DNA of 64,000 bases from Delphinus delphis (GCF_949987515.2 NC_082696.1:38606431-38670430); one strand, 5' to 3'; shown: positions 45,501 through 57,913, counted from the first letter of the stretch. Program-made: numbers and translations. The notes: generated by a model not told the origin, from the sequence alone.

Positions 45501-46730
45501 TGACATGAGTCAGACTCAAAGGGAGGGAATGAACTAGATTATTTTCTTGGCTTGCTTCAAATACTGTGATTTTACAGTGTATTTCTTTCTAGAGGTTGTA
45601 GTCAGTAGAGTTGAAAAGTCACTGTTACCAGAACCTCACAATACTATTGAAATGGACCTGTGTGCTAGAACATGGAGAGGTCTTTGCAAAAGAAGAAGTC
45701 TTTGTCCTGCAAAACATTCCTTTAAAAGTTTGATATTAACTATTTATCTATACAGATATATGTAGCTACCAAAGAAAGTATTTCTTCTTTCTCTTTAAGT
45801 AAACTTCTTAAAATTTCCATATGAATGAATTCAAAGCACCATCAAAATATGCTTAATTGTCCTCTTCTTTTGTAATTCCCAAAATGCTAATATTGTTCAT
45901 TATACTTTTAATATATTTATTCTGAATAATTTAATTTAAACTCTAGTTACTTAACTCCATTTTCCTCCATATGCACCTGCCATTTATCTCTCTTTATATC
46001 CTAAAATAAAGCATAAAAAGTGAATAATAAAATAAAACGCTTAACTGCATTTTGTATTCATTCTGCCATCCTATTATTGAAATACTTTGAATAGCATCTC
46101 CATGTGACCTGTGTAACTATCACAATACTGTATTCTAAATTGAAATGACAGATACTACCAATATTTGATGTCCTTTCGTCCTATTATTCTCTATGTATGG
46201 TTTTCCATCTTGATGTTAGATGACCATTCTGAAAAGAGTAGGATGAGATTTTATATTTGCTAAGAGATTTCTTTTTTTAATGCTTCAGAGCTACTCGGGA
46301 AGTCAAGAGTTCAGCCTTTGAACATCTATAAATCATTGTGTAAATTATAGAAGCTTTTAAAGTCCTCACCATAAAAACCTCATAAAAGGTTATTTTCATA
46401 TTTAAAACTCACTGTGAATTTATTTTTAGACCAGAAAATGAGTTGAGAGTTGTCTTTAAGCTACTGTAATTCCCAGGTGTGTTTCCAATTAATTAGAGTA
46501 TGTCAAAACAGGTCTGCTGAAATTAAATTACCTTTATTCTTCCTTTAGAACACATTTCCAAATCTGGGAGAAAAAGATTCAATAAACTACCAGCAGCAAG
46601 GTTCTAGAGTATGAATGGTAAATAAAATATTCTAATGGTACACAGGGATCTATTTTATGGACTTAGCTTTGTTATTCACTGATCTAAAGCCAACCTGCAT
46701 GCATCAAAAGTAAATAAAAAATGACTCAAG
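45501..46730. other. AT-rich unique sequence
   Basis: Nothing recognised. Confidence 0.4.
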
Positions 46731-46734
46731 ACAG

Positions 46735-46970
46735 TAATAATCCTGTCTTTCCCTGCATTTGTACAGCACTTATTCTGAGCCCTCCTAATACATTTGCTAT
46801 GTCCTACTATGTATTGTGTTTGTGTGTAAGTCTTATCTCCCCTGCTACAATACAACTCTTTAAGAAAGACCCCTTCTCTTATTCAGCTTTTTATTCCTAC
46901 TGTACCTAAGTTCTGATTTTGCATATATTTAGCACTTAATACATTATTCTACTGGCACTTTAAAAAAATA
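46735..46970 (+). mobile_element. Probable L2 3' end
   Basis: 'ccctgcatttgtacagcact', 'gaaagaccccttctcttatt', 'attcctactgtacctaagtt' and 'atatttagcacttaatac' have the L2 3' UTR order in sense orientation. Diverged. Confidence 0.5.
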
Positions 46971-48340
46971 CATCTGTCCATTAAAGAATACTTGGAGAAC
47001 ACAGTAAAGGTAAAAACAACAACAACAAATGAATCACTGCTTGTTCATCTAAAAACACCAGAAATTATATTTTAAAATACTACCCCCCCTTTACTTTTTT
47101 CCTATTTGTGGCCATTTTAATATAGTTATAAGCCTGGTGTCTGCATAATTTGTTTGTAAAGTTAGACATGATAACACAAACAGTTTCCATGCTATTTTCA
47201 AACTGTAGTAAACAGTGAAATAGCTACCTAATATTTCATTTAGAGCCTTTTAAAACATAAAGTTATTCATAATTCTTTTGCTATGAGGCAGGAAGGTTAT
47301 TGTAAACACCCTCAGTGTTCTTGAAAAGTTGTGCATCCTTCTGAGGATAGAAGTGTGGCCAGCGATCCAGTGATAAGACACATCTCAGGGTACAGGTTTT
47401 AGGATGTATTGTATCCAAGGGAACTTTGTGTTACCCACAGCTCTGAAGTGTGAGGTACTGGGGTACATCAGATATTACTGGCAGTTTTGTTCCCCTGCTT
47501 TTCTACCTTTACCACCCAAAAAACTGACCTCCAGAAGAGGAAGCTGTTCACAGTTTTTGGCAGCTAAAGACCTGCACTGCCTCAGCTCACCAAGTCACCC
47601 CATATTTATACTGTTAATTGGGAGGCTTCCATTAAAGAGAAATTAACCTTTAAGAGAAGAACCCTGTTCTTGGGCCTTCATCACCCATAGATGAAACCCC
47701 TTGACTCTATACATGGGCTCCCAGGGCAGTCTCTCCAGGCTCTACCTCTTAGCCACACATCTTAACCCCAATAACCCCCTGCTGTCCTGGATGCCAGCCT
47801 CTGCTCTGTGATATATTATATATTCAGCTCTCAGTGTTATATATTCAGCTCTCTGCTTGATCCTTTTGAAGCTACTGATCTATTCAGATAATTTTTTAAT
47901 TTTTTATTGGGAGAGGGATGGAAATCCCCACCCAAGTTCTGTCATGGACACCGCCTTTTCTGGCAGGCTCCATTCCAACATCCAGGCTCAGATCTCAAAA
48001 CTCCCTTCCAGGCTAGAGCCCTAGACCATCTTTTTGTGCAAGAGAAAAGATCAGACACTGATTATCTGGGAGACAATTTTCACATTTTTTAGTGCATGAT
48101 AGGTGCTTAGTGAATATTTGTCTACTATTTAGACAGTTCCTAGAGGTGCTAGAAAGAAAAACATTTTAAAAATTCTTTAATGGAAGTCAAAATAATGGTT
48201 ACTTTGGGAGTTGAATAATGTCTGGTACTGAGCATGAGGGAAGTTTCATGGGTACTGGAAATCTATAACTTGATTTAGGTGGTTGTTAGGATGGGTACAC
48301 TTGATAAAAATCCAAGAGTTGTACACTTGTATCAATAATG
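46971..48340. other. Unique sequence with a 21-bp tandem duplication
   Basis: 'ttatatattcagctctc' occurs at 47816-47832 and 47837-47853 (period 21). Nothing else recognised. Confidence 0.45.
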
Positions 48341-48343
48341 ACT

Positions 48344-48640
48344 GGTTATTCCCTGGGGATGCAGTGGTTAAGAATCTGCCTGCCAATGCAAGGGACATGG
48401 ATTCGATCTCTGGTCTGGGAAGATCCCACATGCCGCAGAGCAACTAAGCCTGTGTGCCACAACTAATGAAGACCGTGAGCTCTAGGGTTCGTGCTCTGCA
48501 ACAAGAGAAGCCACTGCAATGACAAGCCCGTGCACCGCAGCGAAGAGTAGCCCCCGCTCACCACAACTAGAGAAAGTCCACACGTAGCAACTAAGACCCA
48601 ACGCAGCCAAAAGTAAATAAATAAATAATAATTTTTTAAA
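48344..48640 (+). mobile_element. CHR-type SINE, long form, diverged head
   Basis: 'tgcagtggttaagaatctgc', 'ggattcgatctctggtctgg' (B-box region), 'gagcaactaagcctgtgtgc', 'gcgaagagtagcccccgctc' and 'caactaagacccaacgcagc' run to a TAAA-rich tail. The first bases are altered ('ttattccctggggatg'). 'tgtatcaataa' occurs on both sides but not immediately adjacent to the ends. Confidence 0.92.
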
Positions 48641-48659
48641 AGGATAACCATTATTGTAT

Positions 48660-50655
48660 GTATCAATAAAAAGTCACCCCTGAAAACAAAAAGCAAAATC
48701 CTCGAGTTATTAGAATATTCCTAAAAACCTTTCTATCTCTAAAACTTCTGAGATTCTAAGACAGAATCCACTAAATAAACATTCAGATGATCCGTACGTG
48801 ACCGGGGTACCTCTATCTTTCTGGCCCATGGGTGGGAGTAAGGTTATCAGCACAGAGTAAGCTAGAATGGAAATTAGAATCAGCTGTCTGCTCACCCCAG
48901 CTCTAAACGGGATATCTTCCAAATGTCCCTGAGGGAACTTAAAGCACAGACCAGGAAAGAATCTCCCCTGCTCCAATATTCAACGGGGATCGCTCACCTT
49001 TCCACTGTTCCCTGTCTCTTCTCCCTAACTTCATTCCTTGGATACTCCCATTCTCAATACTTGTTTCAGTATTGCCTCATTTGGTGGAACCTCTTCTGCT
49101 TTCTGATCTTGTCCTGTCCTATTTGATTCTAAATTTTCCATATCCCCTCAGTTTCCATCAGCCTGGCTCTTGCTACAAGCTAAGTCTGAATGAACAGTGG
49201 TATAGCTGCAAAATAGGACACACAGCAGCTGGACTAGCCTCTGGCCTCCCCACTAATAGAGGGGTCCGGGACACAGGAAAACTGACTGCAGCGTACCAAC
49301 GTGAAGGAGGCCAAGCCTGAGGTCTGCAGCAGAGTAATCAGAATTGGGAATTCAGGCAAAGCTTACAGGAACAGTTACCTATTAAATATTAAAAAGGAAA
49401 AAGAGAACTTATTCATCATCCAAGAGTTGATCTTAGCAGAAGGCACAAAGAGCGTTGGAAGTTGAAGGCAAGAACTTGGCCGAGTGATTGAGCATCAATG
49501 ATCAGAATTATGAAAGATGGATGTGCAAGAGGGAGAGGGAACTGAAAGCCAACTCTGATTCATCCTGAGATCTCCTGTGGGGTCACGTTAAATCAAAAGC
49601 AGTCCCCAGAGAGGCCGATCTGAAGCCTGAAGGTGAGGATGAATAGAATTGCCTGGATGATGTGAAGAACAAATGACTGGAAAAAAAAAAAGCTCTATAT
49701 TTATACTATATCCTCCAGAAAGACAGGCACAGGTTTGCTCCCCAGCCCCAAGCAGTTATGTTTGTGCTCTTTGAGATTTACACTTTCTACTATAGGACAT
49801 TTGAGTCTGCTGAAATGCCAAGAACTTTTGTATACTACCAGCCCAGGACCATTTTCACATAAATTTGTGGTTTCTGTTTTTCCCAGGCATATGGGGCATA
49901 GGAATTCTGGCCCCAAACCAGAGAGAAGGCTTGTTGAGAGTTCTCAAGGAAAGAATTTTCTTTTTTCCCTTTTATCCAGCACAAAGGCCAAGAAAGGTAA
50001 GCCTCTTAATAATCACCATCTCCTGGCTAAGATAGTTCAGAACCCCCTTAACGTGTTCCCTTTGGAATTCCTGGATTTGCCTCTGTGTCTTGCTCCAATC
50101 TCTCACGTTGCATATGAGCCCAAGTGTTCCTGACCCTGACAATCTACCCATTAAAATAAAACTTTAAATTGCCAGGGATCAACAGATGCCCTCAGTGCAA
50201 ATGCTGACTTCAGCACTGACCGGGAGAGAGACTCATAATTTCTTATTGTTTCTGGACTTTAAGGCCTTCCCTACAGTTATACATTTTTAAAAATATTTTA
50301 TTCAGTTGTTCCGTACTTGCACTCCAGGACCCAGGTAGAAGGAGAACACTCATCTGTGGTTTGATCTTCTCAATGTAGAGAGTAAGAAGAGTAAGAGAGC
50401 TGGTGAAACGAGCTCTGGTTTATATAAAAGTTTCTGCTCTGGTGAGCGTACTGTGACTTCTGCTCACATTTCCTTGGCCAAAATATGCCCATGGCAGAGC
50501 TCGGTGTCTGTGGTGTGGGAAAGTATGCTCCTCCCAAGGAAAACACTGTCAGCACAGGGCAGTGGCTGAGATATACAATCCTGTTACAGGGAGGAAGAGA
50601 ATGAATAATTAGAAGCAATAATACAAGCTGCCACAAGGGAGATCACAGGTGGAAG
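48660..50655. other. Unique sequence
   Basis: Includes a 132-codon plus-strand frame at 49735-50133, with no recognisable motif and no supporting start or splice context. No repeats recognised. Confidence 0.4.
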
Positions 50656-50659
50656 AACA

Positions 50660-50800
50660 AGTCTGATGAATAAGTTGATGTGTTCACATCAGACATGGGA
50701 TGCTTGAAATGTCTATGAGACACCCAAGCACAGATGCTGAGCAAGCAGTTGGATATATGGGTCAGAAGGTGAGGGAAAATAACTGAATGGGAGAGAGATA
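50660..50800 (-). mobile_element. L2 internal fragment, antisense
   Basis: 'cagacatgggatgcttgaaa', 'tgtctatgagacacccaagc', 'acagatgctgagcaagcagt' and 'tggatatatgggtcagaagg' resemble an antisense L2 block. Confidence 0.6.
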
Positions 50801-52655
50801 TTTAGAAACATTAATTGAAAATGGTAGCTGAAATCTTATGGAAGTAAATGAAATCTTTCAGGGACAAGAGGATAAACTTGCCATTTGCACATTAATATTT
50901 GCATTCTTCCAATTTTCCTTAAAACACAAAGCTCTCTTCGTCTTTCACTTTTCAATTTTTTATAGAAACATGGATATCAAGAAATACTTCTCTATTATAA
51001 GAAAATCAATAACTGAGGTAAGCAATAACTGAGGCTTAAGGTCAATGTGTGAAGGATAGCAAAGAGAGTAGTAAGTGGAAGAGATTACAGTACATATCCT
51101 ATCCAAATGGGCAGCTCTAGCTAACTATTGCCAGGTAGAAATACTAGCTTACGTTGTCCAAATGGTCCAGTGTTTTCAGGAAAAGTTGAAAACATATTTG
51201 ATGGGTAGTCCCCAATTTAAAAATATTGAATATAATTATTTCAAAATATTGCAAGGGCCAAATTATTATTATTTTCATTATCACTATCAACATTATTATT
51301 GTTATTCACTATCTGTAGGCAGATTTGGTCTATGAGGTCACCAGTTTGATATATGATCTATGATACAGAGTGAGAAGAGGACAAAGAAAGAAACCTGAGA
51401 ACATTTAAAGAATGAGCAGAAAAAGAGAACTCCACTAAGAAAAGTGGTAGGAGAAACATAAGAGGACAGGGAAGTCACAGATCCCCAAAAAAGGAATATT
51501 TCTAGAAGACCCTAATCTGGTTATTTTAAGGCATTAATGCTTCCTTATATCTCAAAAATGCACACAAAAAATGTGTTTTATATTACTTGAACTAAAAATA
51601 TAATCTTGAGATGCTGGTGTGTTAAGATACCACCACAATTTTAAAGAGGTTAGGATATGTCCTGAAAAGTGTCTGCAATGCAAATCTTTATATATTTTTA
51701 AACCAAGACATTTTATTCACTAATGTGCTGTAAAATGTTTGTCCTTCAGTGAATAAAATATACAATTATGGCTATACCAAAATACGAGAGAAATATGAAA
51801 GATGTTATATAACTGGTCAAAAAATATTTTAATGATAATTTCAAGCCAGAAAATATAGCACAGCCTGTGAAAATGTGCTAAATCATTTTCCAAGCTATGG
51901 GAAGTAACTGTCTCTGAGCACCCAGGTGTCTCTAACAAACATGCTAAAATTAGACAAAAAAGTGCATTAAGAGAGACTGGCATCAGCTTTCAAGGAATCT
52001 TAAATGAAGGGTGATGCTATTTGAGCACCTGCACTCAGCGGCTGGACACTGATACCTTAATGGCATGGATGCTACTTGAACTATATAGTAAAAAAAGCAG
52101 TGCTTCATTAAGTTCATATTTATTCCAGGTTGTCAAGGCCCATACTCCCTAAAACAACGTGAACTTTATACTAAAATGAATTATTTTATCAAAAGGAAAA
52201 TGCATTTAATTGATGGTAAAGATTCTAAAATAAGGAAGAACCCAGATTATTAAAGGTTATTAAAACCATAATCATGAAGATCAAAAGACTTGACAACCAT
52301 TGACCTCAGAAAGAAGACTCATTACTCATTACTGCAGTCTACCACCAAATGTAATAAATGTATGCCCAGCCCACTGAATCGGGAATTGAAAAAACCATTT
52401 ATGAATATATCCTTTGTTAGCATCTTTCCAAAGAATGTGGATAGTTGTCTGTTTTAACTTCTAGAAAATATTTTGGGAACTGCCATTAAAGACATTGGAA
52501 TCAACTCATTATCATTACCAGAAACTATTGATATAATGTAGTTGCATATGTTTGGCTAAATATAATAGAAATCTCTTTGAGTTTTGTTTCGTTTTGTTTT
52601 TTGATCTTCCCATAATCTTTTGTCTCTCCTAAATTTGTTTGGTATTGGAGTCCTC
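50801..52655. other. AT-rich unique sequence
   Basis: A small ATT-rich patch lies at about 51262-51306. Otherwise nothing recognised. Confidence 0.4.
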
Positions 52656-52659
52656 ACTT

Positions 52660-53056
52660 GCTTTGGGTGATTGTCCTTCCTTGACCCTAGCCTGGAACAG
52701 CTTCATGAACCAAGAGATGGTTACGTGACCGAGGCCTGACAACCATGATTGTCCACTGCACTGGCCACAGGAAGTAGCAGAGGAATGGGCAGAACTAAAG
52801 CTAGGTATTCAGTCTGCCCTGTAATACCCCTAAATAAACAAGTCCTCTCTTTTGGGGTACTAAATGGAATGATATGTATCCTTCATGAAGGAAGCTTGTG
52901 GTAGTAGAATAGAATTAAGCTACAAGAATAAAAGAAAAGAGACAAGTGAAGGAAAAAGAAAATCCTGAAGAGCTTATTTAAGTCCCTGGATTCAGTCACC
53001 CTGAAATACAAAGTAAATTTCTTTATTTCCTCAAGCCACTTGGAATTGGGTTTTAA
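52660..53056 (+). repeat. Dispersed repeat, family not named (copy 3 of 3)
   Basis: 'ggttacgtgaccgaggcctg', 'ccctggattcagtcaccctg', 'tttctttatttcctcaagcc' and 'acttggaattgggttt' share the design of copies 1 and 2 and keep the 3' end those copies lack. An unrelated stretch may be included in the middle. Confidence 0.45.
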
Positions 53057-53072
53057 GAAATAGAAACATTTG

Positions 53073-53259
53073 GGGCTTCCCTGGTTGCGCAGTCATTGAG
53101 AGTCCGCCTGCTGATGCAGGGGACATGGGTTCGTGCCCTGGTCCGGGAAGATCCCACATGCCACGGAGCGGCTGGGCCCGTGAGCCATGGCCGCTGAGCC
53201 TGTGCATCCGGAGCCTGTGCTTCACAACGGGAGAGGCCACAACAGTGAGAGGCCCAAAA
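53073..53259 (+). mobile_element. CHR-type SINE, short form, shortened 3' end
   Basis: 'gggcttccctggttgcgcag' start, 'catgggttcgtgccctggtc' B box, ends 'acaacagtgagaggccc' directly followed by A's. The 'gcgtaccgc' segment of its relatives is missing. An exact 18-bp TSD 'aagaaatagaaacatttg' (53055-53072 and 53260-53277) shows it was inserted in this form. Confidence 0.97.
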
Positions 53260-53279
53260 AAGAAATAGAAACATTTGTA

Positions 53280-53935
53280 TAAATTATTAACATCAAATAC
53301 CAACTATCCATAATAGTGATAACATTTGAATAAATTTAAAAGTAATATATAAGCCTCTCGTGAGGCATAATTTTTACTTCCTCTGTGACTTTTAAATCTT
53401 TATAAGGATTGCTACATGAAAATTTCAGAGACTCACTACCCTTGTCTGACTCTTTCAAGGTAGATATGTAGTTAGTTATGAAAAATTACTGAAGAGTGAC
53501 CTTTGAGAGAAAAGAAACCAGGATCTACATAATTCATGAGCTGCAGAGTTCATCTCCAAAAAACCTGGAAATTACCATATTTAGCATACCAAGAAAATGC
53601 ATTGGGCACATATAGCAAAATGAATTTCCCTGCATCTAAGAGAATGCAATATCTACTTATTTTATAGAAATAAACTAGGATTCCATGCATGCAACAAGAG
53701 GTAAGTTCTCTATTCTCTGTAGCAATCGGAACAATTCTAGAGACAATCTCAGGCAGCATGTTTTGTGTGAACTCTCAGCTACACAGTGTAAAGGTTTATA
53801 ACTAGCAATGTGTGAAAAGACTCAAAGAAAATTATTTCCTGTACTAACTGTATAAATGTACTGCAAATGAAAATTTATCTATAGAAAAAGGTTGAAATAG
53901 TGGGACAATCTTCTGTTCTCTTCCTCAGCATTACA
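53280..53935. other. AT-rich unique sequence
   Basis: Nothing recognised. Confidence 0.4.
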
Positions 53936-53939
53936 ATTT

Positions 53940-54045
53940 AGTTTTATTAATATTTATTGAGCACCTAGTATGTGCTAGATACTGAATATAAAAAATGAAC
54001 ATGACATAGCCTCTGCTACCTAGGAACTCAAAGCCTGTTGAGAAT
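53940..54045 (-). mobile_element. L2 3' end, antisense
   Basis: 'aatatttattgagcacctag', 'tatgtgctagatactgaata' and 'gacatagcctctgctaccta' form the antisense L2 tail. Confidence 0.75.
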
Positions 54046-54690
54046 TTTCTTCCATTATTCCTAATCTCGTTGAGGAGCCAATGACTTCAATACTGAAAAG
54101 GTTATTAAGGAAAGAGCTTTCCCTACCATGGGCCAATCTGGCCTCTGTCTCAATAAACGCATCATAAAACTGATTTATCTGTAGAAGCATAGTTGAAAGG
54201 ATTGGTTATGTGTAGTCTTATTTCTGTGGTGCAAGGCTAAGTCCTATTCTCTTTGTTGTATTCTTCCATCCCATTTACCCACTATCACCACCAGTACTCT
54301 CACTGAAAGTATTCAAAAAACTTTGGAAACTGGGTGCAGGTTATATGTGAACTTCCTGTACTATCTTTGTGGTATATCTATTCTAAAATTTTCTTAAGTT
54401 TTTTTTTAAACTTAATGTGTGGATAATGAGCTTTTCATGTAGGTATTTTCAATAAATGTTGCCAGCAATTATCAATCAGTCATACAAGAAGCTTAGGACA
54501 TTGAAAAACAACTTAAAATATTAACATTATTATCTTCTATATTAAGTATTTTTCTGATATGAAAAAAGAAATGAGATTTCTTCTAGAGGCAATTTTTATT
54601 TTGATCATTACTTTTCAACACATGTTCAGGGACCACAGGAACCGAAAGACATCAAAGAAGCTTAGTGATCATCTGCTGATGTTTCCCAAG
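54046..54690. other. AT-rich unique sequence
   Basis: Nothing recognised. Confidence 0.4.
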
Positions 54691-54694
54691 GGAT

Positions 54695-54850
54695 GTGTCA
54701 TTGACATTTCAGTCAGAACAATTCTCTATAGTACAACAGCGTCCCATGAATTAAAGGATAACTAACATTCTGGCCCCTGCCCTGTAGCACTCTTCAGTTA
54801 CTGTGACAAACAAACCTAGATATTTCCAAATACCTACTGGAAGGAGGTAC
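54695..54850. mobile_element. Probable ancient hAT-like DNA transposon fragment
   Basis: 'ttgacatttcagtcagaaca', 'tgccctgtagcactcttcag', 'ttactgtgacaaacaaacct' and 'agatatttccaaatacct' follow the order of a dispersed mammalian non-autonomous hAT-like element that I know by pattern only. Its first 67 bp are duplicated at 57914-57980. Confidence 0.5.
54701..54767. repeat. 67-bp dispersed duplicate, copy A
   Basis: Direct repeat with 57914-57980; 65 of 67 bases identical. Starts 'ttgacatttcagtcagaaca' and ends 'aaaggataactaaca'. Confidence 0.95.
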
Positions 54851-55101
54851 CATATGGTACCACTAGCCTGTTCCCTATTTTTGGAACGGGGTAAATAGAA
54901 GTCCAGAGAAGTTCTATGGCTTGATTAAGGTCACAAAGGTAGCAAAGTTCTAAATAGCAAGCAGGCTTTTCTTAATCAATATTCCTAAGATACATGAATG
55001 TTTTCTTAATCCTATAGCATTACATTTAAGGTTTCTGAATTTTTGGTGCTTGGATTTAGTGTGAATTATTAAACCAAATTCTCAAACAAGAAAACTCAAG
55101 G

Positions 55102-55237
55102 GGGGAATTTCCTGGTGGTCTAGTGGTTAGGACTCGGCACTCTCACTGCCGTGGCCTGGGTTCAATCCCTGGTCGGAGAACTAAGATCCTACAAGCTGTG
55201 TTGTGCAGCCAAAAGAAAAAAAAAAAGAAAGAAAGAA
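55102..55237 (+). mobile_element. Short tRNA-derived SINE (CHRS/Bov-tA-like)
   Basis: 'aatttcctggtggtctagtg' (A-box side), 'cctgggttcaatccctggtc' (B box), 'gaactaagatcctacaagct', then an A-rich tail with GAAA units. Exact 14-bp TSD 'aagaaaactcaagg' (55088-55101 and 55238-55251). Confidence 0.93.
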
Positions 55238-55344
55238 AAGAAAACTCAAGGCCTCTATGAAATTGGATTTAGTAATTGATTTTGAATTACTAATAGATTT
55301 TTTTAAATTTCATCTCTATTAACATAAGCATATACCTCATGACT

Positions 55345-56206
55345 TTTTTTGAATTTTATTTATCTTTTATACAGCAGGTTCTTATTAGTTACCTATTTCA
55401 TGCATATTAGTGTATACATGTCAATCCCAATCTCCCAATTCATCCCACCACCTCCTCCCCCCTCACCACTTTCCTCCCGTGGTGTCCATACATTTGTTCT
55501 CTACATCTGTGTCTCTTATTTCTGCCCTGCAAACCAGTTCATCTGTACCATTTTTCTAGGTTCCACATATATGCGTTAATATATGATATTTGTTTTTCTC
55601 TTTCTGACTTACTTCAGTCTGTATGACAGTCTCTAGATCCATCCACGTCTCTACAAATTACCCAATTTTGTTCCTTTTTATGGCTGAGTAATATTCCATT
55701 GTATATATGTACATACATCTTCTTTATCCATTCGTCTGTTGATGGACAAATTTAGGTTGCTTCCATGACCTGGCTATTGTAAATAGTGCTGCAATGAACA
55801 TTGGGGTGCATGTGTCTTTTTGAATTATGGTTTCCTCTGGGTATATGCCCAGTAGTGGGATTGCTGGGTCATATGGTAATTCTATTTAAAAAAAAACAAA
55901 CCACCCAATCAAAAAATGGACAGAAGACCTAAATAGACATTTCTCCAAAGAAGACATACAGATGGCCAAGAAGCACATGAAAAGCTGCTCAACATCACTA
56001 ATTAGTAGAGAAATGCAAATCAAAACTACAATGAGGTATCACCTCACACCAGTTGGAATGAGCATCATCAGAAAATCTACAAACAACAAATGCTGGAGAG
56101 GGTGTGGAGAAAAGAGAACCCTCTTGCACTGTTGGTGGGAATGTAAATTGATACAGCCACTATGGAGAACAGTATGGGGGTTCCTTACAAAAAACTAAAA
56201 ATAGAA
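55345..56206 (-). mobile_element. L1 insertion with 5' inversion (twin priming)
   Basis: 55345-55887 is an antisense L1 3' end: 3' UTR ('acagcaggttcttattagtt') back to the ORF2 end ('tgctgggtcatatggtaatt'). At 55887/55888 the orientation flips. 55888-56206 is sense L1 ORF2 from just upstream, with the C-terminal cysteine motif visible as '[18 protein letters not shown]'. It ends 'actaaaaatagaa', which overlaps the start of the antisense part ('aaatagaattacc' when reversed). A single 13-bp TSD 'atacctcatgact' (55332-55344 and 56207-56219) encloses both halves, so this is one insertion event. Confidence 0.95.
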
Positions 56207-56219
56207 ATACCTCATGACT

Positions 56220-56690
56220 CTTAAGGACAATTTAAGAAAATAGTTAAAAACTTAAAGCAAGCAATAAGGTAAGTGGTGAAGATGAGAAAGATCTCATTTC
56301 TTCCCAGCAGTGCCACAGTACACAAATGACTGCAACAGGATTAGTGGGAACAACCTTCAATTTGGCCATGGACCCAAGAAGAGAATTATATATACCTAAA
56401 TCTACAGAGAGGAAGGTCAAAGTCAAATCTGCAAATATTGGACTAGCTAGACCACCCCTTATGTAAAGATGATTAAGGAAATTTAAGACCTAGGAAAAGA
56501 TTCTGAAGGACAAGGGAAAGAAAATATAAACCTGAAGCTCAGAAAAAGGACAAGCCTATGAATTTTGTATACTAATCAAGCAGAAAAACATTTTAGAAAA
56601 CTCCTTGGAGCTCTCAATCTCATGGAAAAAGACAAAGTAGAACCTCAGGCAGAAGGTTCTATTTATGAGGAACTAGCAATATCAAAGTTA
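56220..56690. other. Unique or unrecognised old repeat
   Basis: Purine-rich text that could be the upstream part of the following L1 fragment, but no anchor block is found. Confidence 0.35.
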
Positions 56691-56694
56691 TAGA

Positions 56695-57405
56695 ACAATG
56701 AACATTTATGTGTTGAAACGCAGAGCATCATTTATTAGATACATGTGTATATATAATAAAATCTATTAGAAACAGAACGAATTGAGAACCACCCCCATAA
56801 CTTTCCATAGAGGATTTTAATACTTCTCATACTTTGACAGCTCAAAAGGATTTTTTTTTTAATGCAGAAAGTTTGGATAACCTCATAAATGACGTTGAGT
56901 TTAGATAGATATCATAGGAAATTATCCTTTTCAAGAATGCATGAAACAAAAACTAATCAACTACTAGGACACAAAACCTCAACTAAACCTGGGTAGAAAT
57001 GGTAAAAGCCATATTCTCTGACTACAATGTATCAATAACAGAGCTGTAATTTAATGACAACAGTTTAAACAAAAAGGCTCATCATTGTGGAGAATGGAAA
57101 AAACATGTCCTAAATAATTGTTCGGTTAAAAGAAAACCAAAGCTACCGGTAAAGAATATTGAGAACATTTTTAAAAATAAGAACTCGTTCTATTAAAATG
57201 TAGAAGACATGGCAAAGTTATATGGAGGCAAATGCATAACCTCTTATACTTAATTATTTAATAGGGAAAAATAATTTAAAAGAACAAGCACTTTAACGAA
57301 AATAAAACATAAAATGTTAGAGCAATGAAAATAATAAAGTGGAAACTGAATAAAAAGGTAGTTTGATTTATAAAAGAAAAAGCTGGTCTTTGGGGGAAAT
57401 TTTTG
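56695..57405 (+). mobile_element. Old L1M/HAL1-like ORF2 fragment
   Basis: 'aactactaggacacaaaacc', 'catattctctgactacaatg', 'atcaataacagagctgtaat', 'tggagaatggaaaaaacatg' and 'atggaggcaaatgcataacc' resemble the endonuclease-to-RT stretch of L1 ORF2 in sense. Heavily decayed. Confidence 0.6.
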
Positions 57406-57913
57406 TTTGGAATAATATCTCTGATATTCCTTATTCTGGTCCAGGAATTAGTGGAAACAAAGTATAATTCTGGAAAAATTACTGAGCCTGTCTTTGGTCC
57501 CATATTGTTTCCTAGGTACTCAATGGTAATGCAGATTTAGAGTCCAGAAATCGCCCTAGGTCATAGATCCAAAAGAAGCTCATGGCTTCCCTAAAACTTG
57601 GATTCTACTTTCTTTTCCTCTTTTCAGAGTTTTTAATCCCATAAGTACTACCATTGAAAAACTGGTGATTCACCCAGTATACAAACATCACCTTCTGTAT
57701 TTAGCGTAAGTAGATGAATCTATTTATCTGTATCTCCAAGACCAAGCCAGAATCCTCACTGTGTCCTCTACCTCTAGGGCACTGCTCTGGTAGCCCTCTG
57801 CTGCCCCCTCTTGGTTCTAAGCAATACTTTCTCAGGAACTGGGACAAATGGCTTAAAGCCTCTGAATAAAACCTCCAAATGTTTCAGAAATACCTGTGTA
57901 ACCAAACACAGGT
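57406..57913. other. Unique sequence
   Basis: An 8-bp inverted repeat 'acctgtgt'/'acacaggt' (57892-57913) ends at the left edge of the 67-bp duplicate. Nothing else recognised. Confidence 0.4.

Noticed and set aside
49735..50133. 132-codon plus-strand frame
   Set aside because: No similarity I can recognise and no promoter or splice context. A length like this occurs by chance in 64 kb.
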